DNA of 17,445 bases from positions 1-17,445 of the forward strand of contig VAWY01000149.1 in assembly GCA_005888335.1 (NCBI GenBank), in the 5' to 3' direction. Under the pieces are notes generated by a model. It searched no databases, was not told the DNA's origin, and saw only the letters and a list, made by a program, of their open reading frames with translations. The stretch is from Actinomycetota bacterium. GTDB lineage: Bacteria; Actinomycetota; Thermoleophilia; Solirubrobacterales; Solirubrobacteraceae. Shown here piece by piece: positions 13,479 through 17,445 of the stretch (the stretch's first letter is position 1; each line of letters starts with the position of its first letter). A program made the position numbers and the translations under genes.

Positions 13479-15164
13479 ATGGTCGCGACCGTGGCGATCC
13501 CGCTGCTCACCGGGCGCGCCGTCGACGCCATCCGCGTCGGCGATCGCTCCAAGCTCGAGCTCGACGGGCTCCTCATCGCGCTCGCCGGCGCGCTGCGGCT
13601 GGCGCTGACCGTCGGGCGCCGGATGATCGCCGGGCGGGTCTCGCTCGGCGTCGAATACGACCTGCGCACGCGCCTGTACGCCCACCTGCAGTCGCTCGAG
13701 CTGGGCTTCTTCGACCGCCAGCAGACCGGGCAGCTGATGTCGCGCTCGACGGTCGACCTGCAGTCGGTGCGCTTCTTCCTCGGCTACGGGCTGGTCTTCA
13801 TGACCCAGTCGGCGCTGACCATCCTGCTGGCGGCGGCGGGCATGTTCGCCAAGGTCGCGGTGCTGGCGGCGATCTCGCTGTCACCGGTGCCGTTCGTGGT
13901 CTTCATCGCCGCGCGCTACGGGCGCCGCGCGCGGCCGGCGTCGCAGGAGGTCCAGCAGCGCATCGCCGAGCTGACCGCCGAGGCCGAGGAGAACGTCTCC
14001 GGCGTCCGCGTGGTCAAGGCGTTCGCGCGCGAGGAGCGCCAGCGCGAGCGCTTCGCGGGGACCGTCGGGCGCGTCTTCGAGCAGTCGATGCTCGTCACCC
14101 GGCTGCAGGCCTTCTACAACCCGTTCATCGGCTTCCTGCCGCAGCTGGGCCTGGCGGCGATCCTCTTCTTCGGCGGCCGGCGCGTGGTCCACGGCCAGAT
14201 GACGCTGGGCGACTTCACCGCGTTCTACGCCTACCTGCTGATGCTGCTGGCCCCGATGCGCACGCTCGGCATCTCTCTGGGCATGGCGCAGCGGGCGACG
14301 GCGTCGGGGGCGCGGCTGTTCCAGATCCTCGATCGCGCCCCGCGGCTCGTCGCCCCGCCGGGGGCGCCGCCGCTGCCGGCGGGGTCGGGGCGCGTCGAGC
14401 TGCGCGACGTCTCGCTGCGCTACGAGGGCGCGGCCGTCGACGCGCTGCACGACGTCTCGCTCGACGTCGAGGCCGGGACGACGCTCGCGCTGGTCGGCGC
14501 GACGGGGTCGGGCAAGACGACGCTCGTGCAGCTCATCTCCCGGCTGTACGACCCGACCGCCGGGCGCGTGCTCGTCGACGGCGCCGACGTGCGCGACGTC
14601 GACCTGGGCTCGCTGCGGCGCTCGATCGCGATCGTCGACGACGACCCGTTCCTGTTCAGCGCCACGGTCGCCGAGAACATCGCCTACGCGCGCGAGGACG
14701 CCACGCGCGAGGAGATCGAGGCTGCCGCGCGCCGGGCGCAGGCCCACGGGTTCATCGCCGAGCTGCCCGAGGGCTACGACACGCGCGTCGGCGAGCGCGG
14801 CCTGACGCTGTCGGGCGGCCAGCGTCAGCGCCTGGCCATCGCGCGCGCGCTGCTGGCCGACCCGCGCATCCTCGTCCTCGACGACGCGACCTCGTCGGTC
14901 GACGCGAGCACCGAGCAGGCGATCAAGCAGGCGCTGCGCGAGGCGATGGCCGGGCGCACCACGTTCATCATCGCCCACCGGCTGAGCACGATCGCGCTGG
15001 CCGGCGAGATCGCCGTGCTCGAGGACGGTGAGCTGCTGGCGCGCGGGACGCACGACGAGCTGCTCGAGGAGAGCGACCTCTACCGCGAGATCGTCGAGAA
15101 GGGGCTGCCCGACCAGGTCTTCCTCACGCGCAAGGCGCCCGAGCGCAAGGTGGCGGGGCTGTGA
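13479..15164 (+). CDS. ABC exporter half-transporter, degenerate-site subunit
   Basis: The first normal start codon is the ATG at 13479 (561 residues), but exporter-like sequence (IALFVRLLGFLRPYRR, elbow helix and start of TM1) continues in frame back to about 13395, so the true protein is longer by up to 28 residues; see findings. Six membrane helices (type IV exporter fold) precede the nucleotide-binding domain. In numbering from 13479: Walker A GATGSGKT (340-347), Q-loop position Asp388 instead of Gln, intact signature LSGGQ (444-448), Walker B LVLDDATSS with Asp469 in place of the catalytic Glu, and the H-loop AHRLST. These changes mark the non-hydrolysing half of a heterodimer. Its stop overlaps the next gene (GTGA). 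The substrate is unknown; multidrug or lipid export is typical of the family. Confidence 0.93.
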   Translation: MVATVAIPLLTGRAVDAIRVGDRSKLELDGLLIALAGALRLALTVGRRMIAGRVSLGVEYDLRTRLYAHLQSLELGFFDRQQTGQLMSRSTVDLQSVRFFLGYGLVFMTQSALTILLAAAGMFAKVAVLAAISLSPVPFVVFIAARYGRRARPASQEVQQRIAELTAEAEENVSGVRVVKAFAREERQRERFAGTVGRVFEQSMLVTRLQAFYNPFIGFLPQLGLAAILFFGGRRVVHGQMTLGDFTAFYAYLLMLLAPMRTLGISLGMAQRATASGARLFQILDRAPRLVAPPGAPPLPAGSGRVELRDVSLRYEGAAVDALHDVSLDVEAGTTLALVGATGSGKTTLVQLISRLYDPTAGRVLVDGADVRDVDLGSLRRSIAIVDDDPFLFSATVAENIAYAREDATREEIEAAARRAQAHGFIAELPEGYDTRVGERGLTLSGGQRQRLAIARALLADPRILVLDDATSSVDASTEQAIKQALREAMAGRTTFIIAHRLSTIALAGEIAVLEDGELLARGTHDELLEESDLYREIVEKGLPDQVFLTRKAPERKVAGL

Positions 15165-17014
15165 GCGGCGATCGACTTCGTCGATCGCAGGCGAGTTCGA
15201 CTTCGTCGAACTCGAAGGCCCGCGGAGCGACGCTCGAGGAGGTCCGCCGGCGGCTGCGCGGGACCGCCGGGCGCGGACGCAAGCTCCGCGGGCTCGTCGC
15301 GCTGCTGCGGCCCTACCGCGGCCGGGTCGTGCTGATGTTCGTGGCGCTCGTGCTCGGCACGGCGGCGACGTTGGCGCCGCCGCCGCTGGCCAAGCTGGCC
15401 ATCGACGACGGGATCGTCCCCGGCGACCTCCACAAGCTCAACCTCGTCGTGGCCGCGTTCGTGGCCAGCGCGCTCGTCTACTGGGCGTGCTCGTACCTGC
15501 AGACGTGGCTGGTCAACTGGGTCGGCCAGCGCGCGCTGCAGGACCTGCGGCTGCAGATCTTCCAGCACCTGCAGCGGATGCCGGTCGGCTTCTACGAGCG
15601 CAACCGCGCGGGGGTGCTGATCTCAAGGATGACCAACGACGTCGAGGCGCTCAGCTCGCTGGTGACCGACACCGTCATCACGCTGTTCAGCTCGTCGCTG
15701 ACGCTTGTCGGGACGATCGTGATCCTCGTCGCGCTCGACGTGAAGCTCGCGCTGCTGACCTTCCTGATCTTCCCGGTCATGGCGGCCGGGTCGCTGGCCT
15801 TCCGGATCGCGTCGGCCGACGCCTACCGGCGCACGCGCGAGACGATCGGCGCGATCACCGCCTACCTGCAGGAGACGCTGAGCGGCATCCGCGTCGTGCG
15901 CTCGTTCGGGCAGGAGCCGCGGCACATGCGCCGCTTCGCCGAGCTCAACGAGGCCAACCGCGAGGCCAACCTCTTGACGGTGCGGCTGAACGCCGCGTAC
16001 TTCCCGAGCGTCGAGATGGTCAGCGCCCTGGCGACCGTCGGGATCCTGCTCTACGGCGGCGTGCAGGTCATCAACGGCGACGTGGAGATCGGCGTCCTCG
16101 TGGGCTTCATCGCCGCGTTGAACGGCTTCTTCGACCCGATCAACCAGCTCTCGCAGGTCTACACGACCTACCAGTCCGGGATGGCGGCGCTCGACAAGAT
16201 CTTCGAGCTGCTCGACCAGGACCCCGACCTGGTCGACGCTCCGGACGCGATCGAGCTGCCGCGGCTGCGCGGCGAGATCCGCTTCGAGGACGTGTCGTTC
16301 ACGTATCGCACCGAGGACGAGACGGTGCGCGCGCTCGACGGCGTGTCGATCGCCATCCCACCCGGTCAGACGGTCGCCCTCGTCGGACCGACCGGCGCGG
16401 GCAAGTCGACGTTCGCCAAGCTCGTCGCCCGCTTCTACGACCCGACCGAGGGAGCGGTGCTCGTGGACGGTCGGGACCTGCGGCGAGTGCGCGCCGGCTC
16501 GCTGCGCTCGCAGATGGGCATCGTGCCGCAGGAGGGCTTCCTGTTCAGCGGCACGGTGCGCGACAACATCGCCTTCGGGCGGCCGGACGCAAGCGACGCG
16601 GAGATCTGGATCGCGGCCGAGGCGGTCGGCGCGGGCGACTTCCTGCGCGCGCTGCCGGCGGGGCTCGACACCGAGGTCGGCGAACGCGGCGCGCAGCTGT
16701 CAGCGGGCCAGCGCCAGCTCGTGGCTTTCGCGCGCGCGCTGATCGCCGATCCCCGGATCCTCGTGCTCGACGAGGCGACGTCGAACGTCGACCTGCACAC
16801 CGAGGGCCGCATCGAGCAGGGCCTGCGCCGCCTGCTCGCCGGGCGCACGGCGATCGTCATCGCGCACCGCCTGTCGACCATTCGCCACGCGGGCCGCATC
16901 GTCGTGCTCGAGCATGGCCGGATCGTCGAGCAGGGCACCCACGACGAGCTCGTCGAGGCGCGCGGGCGCTACTGGGACCTCTACCGCGACTGGGCGGCGC
17001 ACGCTGCGGCGTAG
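15161..17014 (+). CDS. ABC exporter half-transporter, catalytically complete Walker subunit
   Basis: A 617-residue inner-membrane protein that starts with GTG inside the stop of the previous gene. A polar N-terminal extension of about 40 residues precedes six membrane helices (about 55-340). The nucleotide-binding domain has Walker A GPTGAGKS (409-416), Q-loop Gln457 (VPQEGFLFSGTV), signature LSAGQ (513-517, Ala for the usual Gly), Walker B LVLDEATSN with Glu538 and the H-loop AHRLST. Together with its partner it would form one competent ATP site (this Walker A/B with the partner's LSGGQ) and one impaired site (the partner's Asp469 with this LSAGQ), as in TM287/288-type exporters. Codons 3-18 lie in two tandem hairpins that may affect translation. 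Confidence 0.96.
   Translation: MSGDRLRRSQASSTSSNSKARGATLEEVRRRLRGTAGRGRKLRGLVALLRPYRGRVVLMFVALVLGTAATLAPPPLAKLAIDDGIVPGDLHKLNLVVAAFVASALVYWACSYLQTWLVNWVGQRALQDLRLQIFQHLQRMPVGFYERNRAGVLISRMTNDVEALSSLVTDTVITLFSSSLTLVGTIVILVALDVKLALLTFLIFPVMAAGSLAFRIASADAYRRTRETIGAITAYLQETLSGIRVVRSFGQEPRHMRRFAELNEANREANLLTVRLNAAYFPSVEMVSALATVGILLYGGVQVINGDVEIGVLVGFIAALNGFFDPINQLSQVYTTYQSGMAALDKIFELLDQDPDLVDAPDAIELPRLRGEIRFEDVSFTYRTEDETVRALDGVSIAIPPGQTVALVGPTGAGKSTFAKLVARFYDPTEGAVLVDGRDLRRVRAGSLRSQMGIVPQEGFLFSGTVRDNIAFGRPDASDAEIWIAAEAVGAGDFLRALPAGLDTEVGERGAQLSAGQRQLVAFARALIADPRILVLDEATSNVDLHTEGRIEQGLRRLLAGRTAIVIAHRLSTIRHAGRIVVLEHGRIVEQGTHDELVEARGRYWDLYRDWAAHAAA
15168..15213 (+). repeat. Two tandem perfect hairpins at the start of the second ABC gene
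   Basis: 15168-15188 is GCGATCGAC-TTC-GTCGATCGC and 15193-15213 is GAGTTCGAC-TTC-GTCGAACTC. Each has 9-bp perfect arms and a TTC loop, and both share the 12-base core CGACTTCGTCGA. They begin seven bases after the GTG and encode a polar, dispensable-looking stretch (residues 3-18). Confidence 0.85.
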
Positions 17015-17059
17015 CTCAAGGCGGCCGCTCGGCGGCCGATCCTCTGAGGAGGCCCTCGC

Positions 17060-17065
17060 TATCCT
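17060..17065 (+). promoter_or_regulatory. Possible -10 box for the tRNA gene
   Basis: TATCCT lies 13 bases before the first tRNA base, which would put the transcript start a few bases upstream of the mature 5' end. A matching -35 box is not clear. Confidence 0.35.
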
Positions 17066-17078
17066 GAGGCGCGCCGAT

Positions 17079-17150
17079 TGCCGGGTGGAGTAATTGGCAA
17101 CTCGCCAGGTTCTGGCCCTGGAATTCAAGGTTCGAGTCCTTGCCCGGCAG
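17079..17150 (+). tRNA. tRNA-Gln (anticodon CUG)
   Basis: A full cloverleaf can be drawn. The 7-bp acceptor is TGCCGGG/CCCGGCA (17079-17085 with 17143-17149). The D stem is GAGT/ACTC with loop AATTGGCA, and the anticodon stem is CCAGG/CCTGG with loop TTCTGGC (anticodon CTG at 17112-17114). The variable loop is AATT, the T stem is CAAGG/CCTTG with loop TTCGAGT, and the discriminator is G at 17150. CTG reads the CAG codon, hence Gln. CCA is not encoded. The U1-A72 pair also suits glutamine tRNAs. Confidence 0.93.
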
Positions 17151-17155
17151 TGTTC

Positions 17156-17188
17156 GAACGCCCCTGTGACGGGGCGTTCCTCGTTTCT
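17156..17188 (+). terminator. Intrinsic terminator after tRNA-Gln
   Basis: The arms GAACGCCCC (17156-17164) and GGGGCGTTC (17171-17179) are perfectly complementary over 9 bp with a 6-base loop. The short T-rich run CTCGTTTCT follows. It begins six bases after the tRNA end. Confidence 0.8.
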
Positions 17189-17204
17189 CCGTCCGGTGCA
17201 TGTG

Positions 17205-17218
17205 CGAACGTGTGTTCG
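17205..17218. promoter_or_regulatory. Putative LexA (SOS) box
   Basis: CGAAC-GTGT-GTTCG matches the Gram-positive/actinobacterial LexA box form CGAACRNRYGTTYG at every position and is a near-perfect palindrome. It lies 26 bases after the tRNA terminator and about 210 bases before a possible gene start at 17427, so the controlled gene is probably to the right, mostly outside the window. Confidence 0.55.
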
Positions 17219-17426
17219 TGCCGAGAACGAGAGAGCGGGTCAGGCAACTCCGGGCGCAGGGAACGGAGAGTTTCTCCGGTCGCAACACACGGCGTCTGCG
17301 CGCGGCGTGACCAGCAGCGGCTCACCGTACTCGCGCTTCAGGCGTTATCTGCAGGCGAGAGCACTGCGTCGTCGACGTCCCTGGAAGGCGCGACGAGACG
17401 TCCGGCAGCCTCCTTACCTTGAGCCC
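17219..17426. other. Gap between the SOS-like box and the window-edge gene
   Basis: No convincing ORF is seen on either strand. A small hairpin CGGAGA-GTT-TCTCCG lies at 17264-17278. TACCTT at 17415-17420 is a possible -10 box for a start at 17427. Confidence 0.35.
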
Positions 17427-17445
17427 GTGTTCAGCGTCGTCGGTG
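17427..17445 (+). CDS. Possible 5' end of the next gene
   Basis: A GTG at 17427 opens a frame reading VFSVVG to the window edge. It is 6 bases after TACCTT, so a leaderless mRNA is conceivable; there is no strong ribosome site. Six codons are too few to name a product. Confidence 0.25.

Noticed and set aside
17008..17018. Second tRNA-like start (GGCGTAGCTCA) at the end of the second ABC gene
   Set aside because: No cloverleaf can be built; it lies across the stop codon of the exporter gene.
17016..17325. ORFs over the tRNA and terminator, with peptides such as LPGKDSNLE
   Set aside because: These are translations of the tRNA-Gln sequence and its terminator, a well-known false ORF type.

Overview
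The window is high-GC (by eye about 70%), densely packed bacterial chromosome with many GTG starts, ATGA/GTGA stop-start overlaps and a tRNA gene that does not encode its CCA end. The gene types (amtB-glnB-glnA cluster, proline/alanine-rich secreted protein, TAP-type secreted hydrolase, small four-Cys protein next to ABC exporters) suggest an actinomycete-like lineage. A deep-branching Actinomycetota such as Thermoleophilia/Solirubrobacterales is my inference from overall character; no marker gene here proves it. I see no integrase, transposase, CRISPR array or phage gene.

Left part, all on the minus strand (1-7596). Reading in the direction of transcription: an EamA-type transporter (7596-6667); then a nitrogen-assimilation cluster of amtB (6540-5167), a PII gene (5170-4802), a 370-residue protein I do not recognise (4633-3521), a flotillin-like SPFH protein (3524-2205) and type I glutamine synthetase (2208-736). 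Four of these five genes are joined to a neighbour by 4-base stop/start overlaps, with a 168-base gap only between the PII gene and the unknown gene. Three copies of an imperfect dyad (TTGGnCC-N2/3-GGnCCAA) lie in the 126 bases before amtB. The PII protein lacks Tyr51 and the glutamine synthetase has Phe where the adenylylated Tyr is expected, so the classical covalent control cascade seems to be missing at both ends. Beyond glnA lies a leader that looks like a c-di-GMP-I (GEMM) riboswitch, followed by a secreted protein with a repetitive Asp/His/Gly/Lys tail that runs out of the window.

Middle (7696-13348). A secreted TAP-like alpha/beta hydrolase (minus) diverges from an unusual FtsH-like AAA+ zinc metalloprotease (plus) with about four membrane segments and two insertions in its AAA+ domain. 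The protease is translationally coupled to a single-pass membrane protein of unknown function. A 57-residue four-Cys protein (minus) follows.

Right part (13349-17445). Two ABC exporter half-transporters are joined by a GTGA overlap and form a typical asymmetric heterodimer: the first has a degenerate Walker B and Q-loop, the second a degenerate signature motif. A perfect 6-bp-arm dyad sits in the short divergent promoter region before them, and the first half-transporter has no normal start codon where its homology begins. A tRNA-Gln(CUG) with a strong terminator follows, then a sequence that matches the LexA/SOS box consensus, and possibly the first codons of a further gene at the window edge.
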